Assembly (NCBI GenBank): GCA_028554755.1
Contig: JAPTOF010000025.1
Location: forward strand, 3,831,501 to 3,895,500
Length of the DNA: 64,000 nt
From: Cordia subcordata
Taxonomy: Eukaryota; Streptophyta; Magnoliopsida; Boraginales; Cordiaceae
Reading direction: 5' to 3'
A model generated the notes under the pieces. It worked only from the letters and a program-made list of their open reading frames with translations. It did no database searches and had not been told where the DNA came from. Below, one piece after another: positions 50,488-60,100 of the stretch. The first letter of the stretch is position 1. The number at the start of each line of letters is the position of its first letter. Both the position numbers and the translations under genes were made by a program.

Positions 50488-51599
50488 TTAATCACTGTCT
50501 TCGTCTGTCTTGTCTTCAGCTATTCCTTTGCCTTTGTTGCTATTTTCTTCCTGGTTTGTAGGTCCAGATGCTTTTGATAACTTGTCTTGGACCAACGTTT
50601 TCAAAATATCTTTTGTCTTCTTTTCTATAGCATCATGTAATAACTTCTTTTTTATTGCCTTTTTTAATTTTCTTTTTTCTTTAGTGTTTTTATTAGGTGT
50701 TTCCGGACTTGATGTGTCTTTACCCGATGCCGGTGAATCGAGACTTGCCGATCTTTCTCCCGATCGATGGGATTTTTCAGAAGTTTTTGGCAAACTTCCA
50801 GCCTTAACTGGAATTGATTTGTCTTTACCTGTTACCAGTATAACAGGACAGCTGGATATTTAACCCTTGATCCAGTGGGTTGTGTAACGGACTTATATTT
50901 GTCTAATAAAACTTTGTATTTGGTCTGCCAGTCCGTTAGGTCTAATTCTAAAGTTTGGATTTTTGCCTGGTATTGTTGGACTATGGCTTGGAAGTGTGTT
51001 TTCTCAGCCATGAGCTGATCATTGCGTTCTTTTATGGTTCTAAAATGTTTAATCATTGTTTCACAGCTAGAGCATTCTGTTTGGCCTATTTCTGTATTTG
51101 TGTTACAATCTCGACTTATGAAGAAGTTGTCTCCACAGTGTGTCTTAAGAAGGTTTATTGCTTCTGGTAGGGTTTGTACCCCTTTGTACCATGATCTGTT
51201 GCATCTTCATACTCCAATTACCATTGCTTCTGTCCATTGCTTGTATACGCCTAGAGTGTCGCCTCTAAAAACACAATAAAACTGAAATTTTCTTGTCAAC
51301 CTTAATTTTAAGAAATAACTAGTTAAAGCATTTAAGGTGTTTATAAACTAGCCATTGTTTTTCTTTAAGTAAGACTGCCACAAATTGTCTAAGAGTGCTT
51401 GTTGGTCTTCAAGTATCAGACTTCCAGGTTGAACCTTTGGCTGAAACCTATTACCTGCATGAATTACTTCCAAATTGTTATTGTCAAAGTTTATCCGTCT
51501 TTGTCCTACTTTGGGGCCTGTTGTCTCAACATAGCTTGGGAATTGTATAGGAAATATTTTAACTTGATTGCTTGAAGAGGTGCCTGATGGAGTTGCCAT
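50488..51599 (-). pseudogene. viroplasmin/translational transactivator-like ORF (pararetrovirus)
   Basis: In this family the protein forms inclusion bodies and enables polycistronic translation. The frame starts at ATG 51599. A viroplasmin-type domain (FYCVFRGD near 51295, YKQW, WYKGVQTLPEA near 51190) is followed by a coiled coil (about 51060-50880) and a Lys/Ser-rich tail ending at 50488. It is broken by a TAG near 51345, a TGA near 51212 and a frameshift near 50850. It starts about 50 bases after the protease frame ends, leaving no room for RT. Confidence 0.6.
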
Positions 51600-51652
51600 T
51601 CCTGCAAAACAAATAAATTGCCTTTTCTAATCCACCTCGATTATTCTTCTAC

Positions 51653-52359
51653 TTAACATATCGACCAGTTGTTCATGTATTTCTTGTTTAGTTTATTATA
51701 ATATAAATTTTCTTCTACATCCTCTATATTATTACAGCAATAATTTTGTTTTCCTAATTTACATTCAGTACATTTATTTGCCTCTATATACTCCCCACCA
51801 CGCTTCTGAGCGTACTCTGATGGAGATTGAATATTAATAGGTGAATAACTTGTATTTTTATTAAAGTGAATAAAATCAGAATTTATATATATACTACCAT
51901 TTTGATCTAATAAGAAATTTAGTCCTAAAATAATTTTGCCTTCCTTATGATTTACTGGTAAACAAAATGCCATTGGTAAATTATAATTAAAAGTCTGTAT
52001 TACATGGTGTTAAAAAAGTTATATTAGCATTTTTTTATATATTGAGTGTATGGAATTATTTCCCCTGAAAATCCTATACCCTGTAATGGCTTTTGTAATG
52101 TATTGATATATTTAGAATTTACTATATTAGAATCTACAATAGTAATAGTACATCCTGTATCTATAATTGCATTAGTTTCTATTTTTCTTCCATAATGTTT
52201 AAAATTAATTCTAACTGTTAATAAATTAGAATTTCGTTTTATTTTACAAAATTTGTCTATCTGAAAATCTGGAATTATTTGTTGTATTAATAATGGGTCT
52301 GGCTCTATTTTTTCTTTCCCTTTTCCTTTTCCTTTTTCTAATTTAATAATTCTATTATC
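51653..52359 (-). pseudogene. pararetroviral aspartic protease, C-terminally truncated pol
   Basis: IIDTGCTITIV with the catalytic DTG at 52161-52153, then GLNFLLDQNGS, the usual second retropepsin motif, near 51915. It is in the same frame as the upstream 289-codon ORF, separated only by one TAG (52362-52360), so the two may once have been one polyprotein. Stops and a frameshift lie near 51985-52015. After the protease the frame ends at 51653 without any RT motif (no YxDD). Confidence 0.65.
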
Positions 52360-53229
52360 CTAATCTATTAGTTTTTCTTCTAAGTCTAATAGTTTTACTT
52401 CTATATTTTCTATTTTATTACTTATATTTTTCTCTATTAGTCTACTATCTATTTTAATTTCTTTGTTTTTATTATTATTCTTAGGAACTAAATTTAAATT
52501 AAATTTAATATTTAGACATTTAATACATGCTTTTTTTATACATTTATTGAATTTAGCTCTAACTTTTATTGCTGGATAGCAGGTACATATATAGCAAGAT
52601 TTTGTTTCTGATCCTTTTCCTAATTGCCATTCATGTATACAATCTTCTTGTTCTTTTAATTTATTGTCTAATGGTTTAAACATATTTATATTGAAGGAAT
52701 TTAAATTGCCTAACAAATTATCTATTTCTACTAGAAAGTCATTATTGTCTTCCTCTGAATCACTATCATTATTGTCTTCATAATTTTGTTCAATTACTGA
52801 TGCAATGCTATAAATAGATTCATTGTCACTAAGTGTTTTGTTATCTTTTTCTATTATTGTTTTAGGTATTACCTCTAATCCTTCTAAATCTTTCATTATT
52901 TTTTCATATTGAAGATCTTTAATTTCTATTGGTTTAGGATCTACAATTATATCTTCTAATTCTTTCATAATATTATTATATTTAATTTCTTGTATAGTTT
53001 CTATTTCGTCATAGTCTAAATTAATAAGATTAGGTTTGTCTACATATAATTGGCTTATTCTATTTCCAAACTCATCTAATTCATATGTTCCTTCTATATA
53101 TTCATTTTGTCTTGTCTCAATGTTTTGTCCTAACCAATATAATTGTTCTTTTATATTATAAAATTTATTACATTTTTTTATATTAATTATTCTTTGTATT
53201 TCTTTTATTATATCTTCTTCACTATTCAT
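52360..53229 (-). CDS. pararetroviral ORF, 289 aa, acidic with Cys/His cluster (coat-protein-like)
   Basis: Intact frame. Residues 85-165 are rich in Glu/Asp and include an acidic run (150-164). A cluster C197, H199, C212, C215, C217, C230, C235, C238 suggests a metal-binding domain, followed by Lys/Asn-rich sequence and a terminal predicted coiled coil. Acidic N-terminal parts and a Cys-rich nucleic-acid-binding motif are usual in pararetroviral coat proteins, but the classic CX2CX4HX4C spacing is not present. Start overlaps the movement-protein stop by 8 bases. Its in-frame continuation is the protease. Role inferred from position and composition. Confidence 0.55.
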   Translation of the reverse strand: MNSEEDIIKEIQRIINIKKCNKFYNIKEQLYWLGQNIETRQNEYIEGTYELDEFGNRISQLYVDKPNLINLDYDEIETIQEIKYNNIMKELEDIIVDPKPIEIKDLQYEKIMKDLEGLEVIPKTIIEKDNKTLSDNESIYSIASVIEQNYEDNNDSDSEEDNNDFLVEIDNLLGNLNSFNINMFKPLDNKLKEQEDCIHEWQLGKGSETKSCYICTCYPAIKVRAKFNKCIKKACIKCLNIKFNLNLVPKNNNKNKEIKIDSRLIEKNISNKIENIEVKLLDLEEKLID

Positions 53230-54190
53230 TTTGTTCTTCTTCTATCTGTTCTTCTTCTATATGATTAGTTGCTTCTGTATAATCCGTAAATCTTATTGAA
53301 AGTCTTCCTTGAGTGTCTTTATACCACATACTGTCTTGAGGAGTATATGTAACTCGTGATGTATTATTTAAAATATTATTTATTTGCCATTCTTGTCCTA
53401 CATTTTTTAAAGCATCTATCTTATATGGTGGTAGAAGTTTTATGCCTTTATTTGTAATAAATTTTACAGTTTCTTGTATATCAAATTTAAATCTTACTTG
53501 ACTACCTGGAGTTAATTTTCCTATAAATGACATGCATATTAATAAATTTTTTGCTTCAATTAAAGTTTCATATCCTTTAGTCATAATTTTTATTTTTAAA
53601 TGTTTTATAAAATCTCTAGTATTTAATATATAATCTGGGACGCAATAAAATAATCCTCCATTATTATTCATATCTACTTCTACAGCTCCTACAATTGCTT
53701 GTTCACTATTAAATCTATCATCTACTAAAGCAATAAATATTTTAGCTCCTATGTCTTTTCTTGTCAATCCTTTTACTCCTATTACTACTAATCCTAAATG
53801 TGTTAAATTAAAATTTCCTCTAATTATATCTTCTTGACTTTCTGGATAAATTAAACTTATACTTACTACATCTTGTCCTACACATCTATTCTGTGTTTCT
53901 CTATAATGTAATAAAAGCCTTGACTGATTTAAATTAGAATTTTGATCATATAAAATTTGAGGTTGAATAAAATTCAATCTATTTTGTCTAAAATTTGTTA
54001 TTTCTCTATCTATATCTATTACTTGATCTAGAGTTAATTGTATAGGTCTGTTTCTATTAAGTAAATTTCTAAACCTATTGCTTAAAGTTCCTTCATTTAT
54101 TCTACGTGTTTTTGTAGCTAATGCTTCTGTACGTTGTCTGTCTTCTTCCGTACCTATTCCTATTATTCTACTATTGTTTTTTCGGAACAT
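53222..54190 (-). CDS. pararetroviral movement protein, 30K superfamily, 322 aa
   Basis: Intact frame. Residues about 105-245 have the alternating beta-strand pattern of the 30K movement-protein core: LGLVVIGVKGL at 132-142 and ALVDDRF at 154-160, carrying the family's conserved Asp, then a Gly-rich turn and a C-terminal Glu-rich tail. These proteins form tubules or modify plasmodesmata for cell-to-cell spread. Starts 20 bases inside the preceding ORF. That it remains open over 969 bases of non-selected DNA argues for a fairly recent integration. Confidence 0.75.
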   Translation of the reverse strand: MFRKNNSRIIGIGTEEDRQRTEALATKTRRINEGTLSNRFRNLLNRNRPIQLTLDQVIDIDREITNFRQNRLNFIQPQILYDQNSNLNQSRLLLHYRETQNRCVGQDVVSISLIYPESQEDIIRGNFNLTHLGLVVIGVKGLTRKDIGAKIFIALVDDRFNSEQAIVGAVEVDMNNNGGLFYCVPDYILNTRDFIKHLKIKIMTKGYETLIEAKNLLICMSFIGKLTPGSQVRFKFDIQETVKFITNKGIKLLPPYKIDALKNVGQEWQINNILNNTSRVTYTPQDSMWYKDTQGRLSIRFTDYTEATNHIEEEQIEEEQNE

Positions 54191-54536
54191 GGATTAAAAA
54201 TTTATAGTGTTTAGGTGCTTCACAATTTTTCTTACCTAAATTTAACTTACTTATCTGTATTGATAATTTATCTATATCACTTTCTAAATCTGTTTTAGTA
54301 TTAAGTATTGTTTTTCCTTTTTCTAGATTGTTAATTCTATTTTCTAAAATTTCTAATTTAGTTAATATTTTTATTTGTAATATTATAATAGTATTATTTT
54401 GTTTAATTACAGCTTGCTCTGGAGGTGTGCCTATCTTGTTCATGGATAATCCTTCTGGTGGATTTAAAAATTGTTCGCTATATTTAATTGCTTCTTTGTA
54501 ATATTTATTATTGTAATAATCCTGTATTGCTGTCAT
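54171..54536 (-). CDS. pararetroviral small ORF, 121 aa, coiled-coil (virion-associated-protein-like)
   Basis: Intact. N-terminal part is rich in Tyr/Asn with NPPEGLS. Residues 45-100 form predicted heptads (Ile/Leu spacing), followed by a basic C-terminus. Small coiled-coil virion-associated proteins are typical of the family, but I cannot match this one to a named group. Overlaps the movement-protein start by 20 bases. Confidence 0.55.
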   Translation of the reverse strand: MTAIQDYYNNKYYKEAIKYSEQFLNPPEGLSMNKIGTPPEQAVIKQNNTIIILQIKILTKLEILENRINNLEKGKTILNTKTDLESDIDKLSIQISKLNLGKKNCEAPKHYKFLIHVPKKQ

Positions 54537-54540
54537 GAAT

Positions 54541-54808
54541 TAAATTCTAAACCTTGTAATTATAATATTGTTTTAAATTATAGTCCATTTCTTTTACTTG
54601 ACATTTTATTTGTTCTATATTATTTTTTAATGTTTCCATTCTAGAGTTAATTTTTTCAAAGTCTTTTTTAAGTTCACTAAACTGCTTATCCTTATCTTTT
54701 ACTACTTCCTCTAGTTTTTTTTTTATTATTTTGTCCTTTTATAAAATCTAAATTTTCTCTAATTAATTTTATTTCTTTTTCTATATATTCTATTTTATTA
54801 ATATTCAT
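54541..54808 (-). pseudogene. pararetroviral small coiled-coil ORF with one frameshift
   Basis: ATG 54808 overlaps the end of the upstream ORF. About 30 codons are followed by a slip in an A-run (plus-strand T-run 54715-54724). In the shifted frame, Lys/Glu/Leu heptads continue to a stop near 54549. It could be a genuine mutation or a programmed or assembly slip in the homopolymer. Confidence 0.45.
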
Positions 54809-55274
54809 ATAAATTGTCCATATTTGCCTCATATATACTATCTCCTTCATAGCTACTTAAACAACATGGACTATCTATTGGAAGTGTAATTGATTCAATA
54901 TCATCTTCTAAATTTAAATTTTCTAATTGTCTAGACAAACTATTAATTTCTTCTAAATTATTATTTTCATTGTTTTGACTATCATTTCCATAAATTAAAT
55001 CTAATTTTGCTTCTAAATCTAATCTACATAATTCATTATTATGATTGTCTATAATATTTATATAATCTTGTACAAATTGTCTTTGAATATTATTAAAAGG
55101 TTCTAATAATTCATCTAATAATAAAAACTGACTAATATAATTGTTTAAAGGATTTATATATATAACTAAACTACCTGTATCTATATAGTTTCTAATTCTA
55201 TCATTTCTAAAATCTATCATATCTAAAACAAAATCAACATAAGAACAGAATTCAATAAAATTCATTTTTTTCAT
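54798..55274 (-). CDS. pararetroviral 5'-proximal ORF, 158 aa, unknown function
   Basis: Intact frame beginning MKKMNFIEFCSYVDF. Hydrophobic/aromatic N-terminal half, then Asn/Glu-rich acidic C-terminal half (EENNNLEEINSL type) and a final DSPCCLSSYEGDS. No family match is known to me. It is the first ORF after the presumed leader and overlaps the next by 11 bases. Confidence 0.5.
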   Translation of the reverse strand: MKKMNFIEFCSYVDFVLDMIDFRNDRIRNYIDTGSLVIYINPLNNYISQFLLLDELLEPFNNIQRQFVQDYINIIDNHNNELCRLDLEAKLDLIYGNDSQNNENNNLEEINSLSRQLENLNLEDDIESITLPIDSPCCLSSYEGDSIYEANMDNLYEY

Positions 55275-55311
55275 TAACGGGCTACTTTCTCACTAACTAC
55301 TTCATTTATCT

Positions 55312-55344
55312 ATATGTATATGTATACATACATACATACATACA
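55312..55344. repeat. TATG/TACA microsatellite, right border of the pararetrovirus insertion
   Basis: TATATGTATATG followed by four TACA units, matching the repeat at 49460-49490. Confidence 0.85.
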
Positions 55345-55348
55345 CTTT

Positions 55349-55542
55349 GGATGCAAGTCATCAAGATCAAATGTCTTCAATATTATGAATTGTGGATATC
55401 ACATCGACTCTAATAAAATCATATAATCTTTTTAAAAATTTTTAGCAACAGTTGATACAAGTGAAACAGGTCTTTTTGATGTTACCATGGATGAAATAGA
55501 AAATATTGGATTAAATGTTAAAAATTTAAGAGGGCAAGGGTA

Positions 55543-55584
<42 letters not shown>

Positions 55585-55788
55585 CTCTGGATGCAAGTCA
55601 TCAAGATCAAATGTCTTCAATATTACGAACTGTGGATATCACATCAACTCTAATAAAATCATATAATCTTTTTAAAAATTTTTAACAACAGATGATACAA
55701 GTGAAAAAGGTCTTTTTGATGTTACCATGGATGAAATAGAAAATATTGGATTAAATGTTAATAATTTAAGAGGGCAAGGGTATGATAA
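55349..55788. repeat. 240-bp tandem duplication with microsatellite at the junction
   Basis: Copies start at 55349 and 55589 (GGATGCAAGTCATCAAGATC) and each runs about 200 bp. The first ends in (TA)n at 55545-55585. The copies differ at about 8 positions. The second is the better preserved (LNVNNLRGQGYDN). Confidence 0.9.
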
Positions 55789-55815
55789 TAGATCAAATAT
55801 GAAAGAAAAAAAACT
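55349..55815 (+). pseudogene. TTF-finger/DUF4371 transposase pseudogene, segment 3 (tandemly duplicated)
   Basis: Reads SSILRIVDITST (first copy), GLFDVTMDEIENIGLNV and LRGQGYDNRSNMK, the conserved catalytic-domain blocks of DUF4371 transposases. They follow in order from the part ending at 49385. Stops and a microsatellite interrupt it. Confidence 0.75.
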
Positions 55816-56855
55816 AGGAACTACAAAAATGACTTTTAGATATCAACTAGTATATCTACCGTGGGTTGCAAGAGGAAGTTGATGAGTTTAGTAATTTCAT
55901 TAAATATATCATAATATGGTCATGTATAATTAATTCTTTCAAATATCGATTAATATGTGATAGTAAATATTTATTATTTTGAATGTGGTGTATAATATGG
56001 TGAAGGTAGTATAAGTAATTGGTTAGAAGAAAAGGGAAATATATAAGTGTGGTGTCTATTATTGGATAATAATATTTTGTTCAATAACTAATGCTGTTTA
56101 ATCTAATAAATATGGTAAATATATTGCGTAAATTTAAGACACATCCATAAAATATTATTACTTAACTCTACACATAAAAAAAAAATCATAGTTATAAGTT
56201 AGCAAAAACCAGTAAGCATATAAATTATGTACCAATATTTAGACCAATAATGTGTCTTTTATATGTACTTCTATCTGTGTAGTGTCTTTTATATGTACTT
56301 CTATCTGTGTAGTGTCTAACTATAGAATATAAATATGAATAACATTAAAAGAAAGTAATTAAAAAACAGTTATATTAGACCAATATTCTAAAATATCTAC
56401 AACGGTATATTTAATTTAGCATCCATGGAGGCATTCTATTTCCCGCCCATTTATAATTCAACACTTTCGTATGTTCGTTGGTCCACACTGGGCCAATTTT
56501 GGCCATATGATTGAGGACTACATCAACCCTTGTGATTTGATGTCATGATTCTTTTTGGCGTGTTCATGTGTGGCATGTTGTCGATAATATGCAGGCTTCC
56601 ACATATTCGCTAGTGTCTTCTATATATGACAACGGAGTTGGCATACCCAGGTTAACTCACAAGATGGTACCACTATGTAGCTTGCATCATTTGCGTCTGT
56701 CTACACAATAATGAATTCCGCCAATGTTAAATGGGTTTTAGTCGTTGCCAGCTTGCTGAGCATTTATGAAATATGCACATGTTTATTTGTCGTGCAAGAT
56801 CATCAAAATGCCATCTATCTTATGTGATATTTGTCCAATTGTCCTCATCAGTTGC
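55816..56855. other. AT-rich sequence without recognisable gene
   Basis: No coding sequence. A 30-bp tandem repeat (GTGTCTTTTATATGTACTTC..., units 56252-56281 and 56282-56311) is the only structure seen. Confidence 0.5.
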
Positions 56856-57044
56856 TCAACACATGTATAGCAGTCCAGTTTGAAGATACAACTGTAGTAT
56901 GCTCCTGATTTCAATGGACACGAAACCAAGGCTTACGCCACATGTTATATTGCTAATGATATGCCCATATGAGGACTTGTTTCCAAGTTGGCATCCTACA
57001 CAACTTTCACACTGAAAAAACTCATACACGTTCGACTTTCGCAA
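56856..57044 (-). pseudogene. possible copia GAG-pre-integrase remnant
   Basis: FFQCESCVGCQLGNKSSYGH resembles the CxxCQLGKxxR stretch of copia gag-pre-integrase domains, with an inserted residue pair. Nothing else of an element is readable around it. Confidence 0.35.
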
Positions 57045-57139
57045 GGGGGAGACAATGTATGGAATATGTTCGAAATGCCAAAATGGAAGTAGATAGTATG
57101 AACAGACTTTAAAGAGTTTTTTCTTTATATTGATATTGT

Positions 57140-60100
57140 ATTAAATATGGTTATAATTTGTTTACACTTGCAAGTGCACGGGTCGTGTGTAGTGAAGCGT
57201 GCAAGTACAGGGTTGTTCTTTCTCAGGGAGGCTACCTTAGTTTGGTCTCTACGTGCTTGGGTGCTAGAGAGTAGCTACGTTCATGGGGATGCTTTCTTTA
57301 GTATCAAAGGGAGCTCAGGGAAAGGAAAACTAAACCTAAGGTAACATACTTTAATGGAAGAACCTGGGGTGCTAAACTAAGGAAATAAAGCTCTACAAGA
57401 TAGAAGGGGGTCTTGGGAGATTGCATTGCAATTAGACTCAGTCTATTATAACGATTCAATCAATTAGTCTATTATAACGATTCAATCAATCTATGGCTCA
57501 ATTGCTCTCTTTGGTGTTGATTAGCAACCTAGTCGAGAAAATAACTTATTAGTAATGTTTCAAACTAGAGATTAGACTTCTAGAGCATTAACTAGTGTTG
57601 GTAGGTATCCTTTTAGTATTGTTTCAGACTAAAGGTATACTCTTACCACATAAGTAATCTATTAAGCATATTAATCAACACACATAGTTACAAATAGGCT
57701 CATGCCGTTAGCATGGATTAAGGCTAAGGTGACACTACTACCAATAGCATTTAAGCACGAAATAACACGTGCAACTTCACATAGGCATTTTAACAAATAC
57801 ATAGACATGTCTAATTATCAACACGTAGACATATTAATTCATGCCATTAATCAATGTAAAGGAGCATGTATTAATAGCCAAGGATATATACAAATCCTTT
57901 ATTCATAGCCCTAATTTAAGATACAACAACAAACACCCAAGATCTAGCTTAATCTAACAACACATTTACAAGAAATAGAAAGAGAACAAGAAGAACTCCC
58001 CTAAATCTTGCTTCCAAATCTGTACAAATCTTTCAAATCCTTGTTAGATGTTTCAATCCTAGCTTGGTATAGGGTTTAGATGGTGGTTTAGGGTGTTTGG
58101 TGAAATGGGAAAGGGTTAGCGTTTTATTAGGGTTTTGAAATTTAGGCTCCCCTATAAATGAGCTAAAACGAGCTGTTTATAGCTGTTATCTAGTTTTGCT
58201 GATCGACCCAGTTCCTTGAGATAGTCGACTGGTAATTAGCTGAGCTCTCTAGACCCGTCGGTCGACCGATTTATTCTTCATTCCTTTTCTTCCAGTCTCT
58301 ATTCTTTAGCTCATTTCTTCCTTGTGTAAGCTCAAACCCTTCCAAAACACTTCTAAAATATGAAATATAACACTTAGTATAGTATTTATACATCTAAATA
58401 CATTATGTACAAATATTAACAATTATGCATAAATTATATACTAAACACACTCAATTATGCTCCAGCACACCTCTAATGGCATGCAAACACTATGTAAAAA
58501 CACACATAAATGACACATATCAATGCCCTTAAACCTTCCCCTTACATGTCCCTAAGCAAGCCTGAACCAAAGTTTATCCTTACGCTTTTCAAAGAGTTGC
58601 TGGTTGCATTAACTTGCTATTTTTTTGCTTCCAAGGGGTATAAGGGGTCATTCCCTTTGTGTACAGGCTTCCTTAGCCCTTTTTGGATCCTCCCCTCAGT
58701 CACAAGGGGTTTCGCACCTTATGAGAACTTACTAAGTAGCTATTGGTAGAATAAACTTAGGATTCTAACTCATGCACCCGGGATGTTAATACTTCGTCCT
58801 GTACCAACTAACATGGCCTCTCAACATGTACTTAGCCCCAAAGATACAAGGAAGAGAAAAACACATAACAATAGCTCACAATTAATGTAAGAGCCTTATT
58901 TAAATCACATGAAAGAACAAAAGAGATACTTGTGTCAAAGTGACATTATGTCACTTGACACTTGTTCAACATACTTCACTTTTTTATCTTTTTGTTTCCT
59001 TTTGGCTTTTCTCATTTTCTCAATTTTTTATTTTTCCATTTTTTGCATTTCCTTTTTAATACATAGCGTAGAACAAAAAGAAAAGAAAAAGAAGAGGTTA
59101 AGTCACACTAAAAGAACCAATCAAGGAAGGGGCACTTGCGTGAATAGCCCTTTAGAAGCACTTTTTCCAACCAATTTGTGAGGTAAGTACAAGGTGCATT
59201 CTTGGAAATGTGCTTACTCCCAACAGTTTTCAAAAGGATTCTTTTCAAAGTCTAGGTCATACCCCACACTCTATTCGCTCTCCACAATATACCCTTATCT
59301 TCTCCAATCAATTAAATCAATAGCAAAAGCCAACTTTCCAACCAACATAGAGATAAACCAACTCAAAACATGCAAAAAATAAAAAAAATTGAACACATTT
59401 TGTGAAAAAAAAAAAAAAGGCATGGAAAACAAATCTACCCATAAATGATATAAACAATAAAGGAACAACCATACCCTCAAACCTAAACTTTGCTTGTCCT
59501 TAAGCAAATATCATCTGAGCACAACAAGCAAGCACATGAAATGCATATGGGGAATATGGAAGGGAAGGATAGGGATAAATAAGAATGGAGAGATACAACC
59601 TTGTTTCCATTTAGTCTGTAAATGCCAAAGATAATCCAATGATCTACTTCTCCATTCCTTAGTAGAAAGCACTAATGCCCAAAAAACAAAGAAAAAATTA
59701 GTAGTTAATATAATGCAAGTCCACATTGGCATTTAAAATTTAAGCAAAATGTATGAAGGGGTATAGGACTGTTGCACAAATAATGGAAAAGGGCAAGAAC
59801 AAGTAAGGGGGCAAAAATCTACCCTACTAAGGATAAGAACAAACGAAAGAAAGCCTAAAATATCAAAAGTAAGAGAAACAAAAGCAATCTACTTCTAATC
59901 TACCAAAAAAAAAGCAATCTAATCCTACTATATACAAAGCAAGAATAAGTAAAAGAAAACTAATCTAATATATACAAAAGCAAAGGTAAGTAAAACTAAT
60001 CTACTATATAAAAAAGCAAAGGTAAGTAAATACAAAAAGAATAAGAAAAATATGAATAAGCCTAGGGTGCCTCCTAGTAGCGCTGGATTTAATGCCCCCA

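Larger units (their letters stand above)
49520..55310 (-). other. endogenous pararetrovirus (Caulimoviridae-like), RT/RNase H missing
   Basis: A 5.8-kb minus-strand block of tightly packed, overlapping ORFs, quite unlike a retrotransposon. In transcript order: three small ORFs, a 30K-type movement protein, an acidic protein with a Cys/His cluster (coat-like), an aspartic protease, a viroplasmin/transactivator-like ORF, then a TATA box, a poly(A) signal and a long leader. There are no LTRs. The most conserved genes of the family, reverse transcriptase and RNase H, are absent. Movement protein follows three small ORFs instead of leading, unlike Caulimovirus. The copy cannot be replication-competent as it stands. 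Confidence 0.82.

Noticed and set aside
49520..55310. an active or infectious virus
   Set aside because: RT and RNase H are absent, the transactivator frame is broken in three places, and no primer-binding site is visible; it is a fossil integrant.
55349..56311. CRISPR-like array from direct repeats
   Set aside because: Only two copies per repeat, no spacers, eukaryotic context; these are simple tandem duplications.
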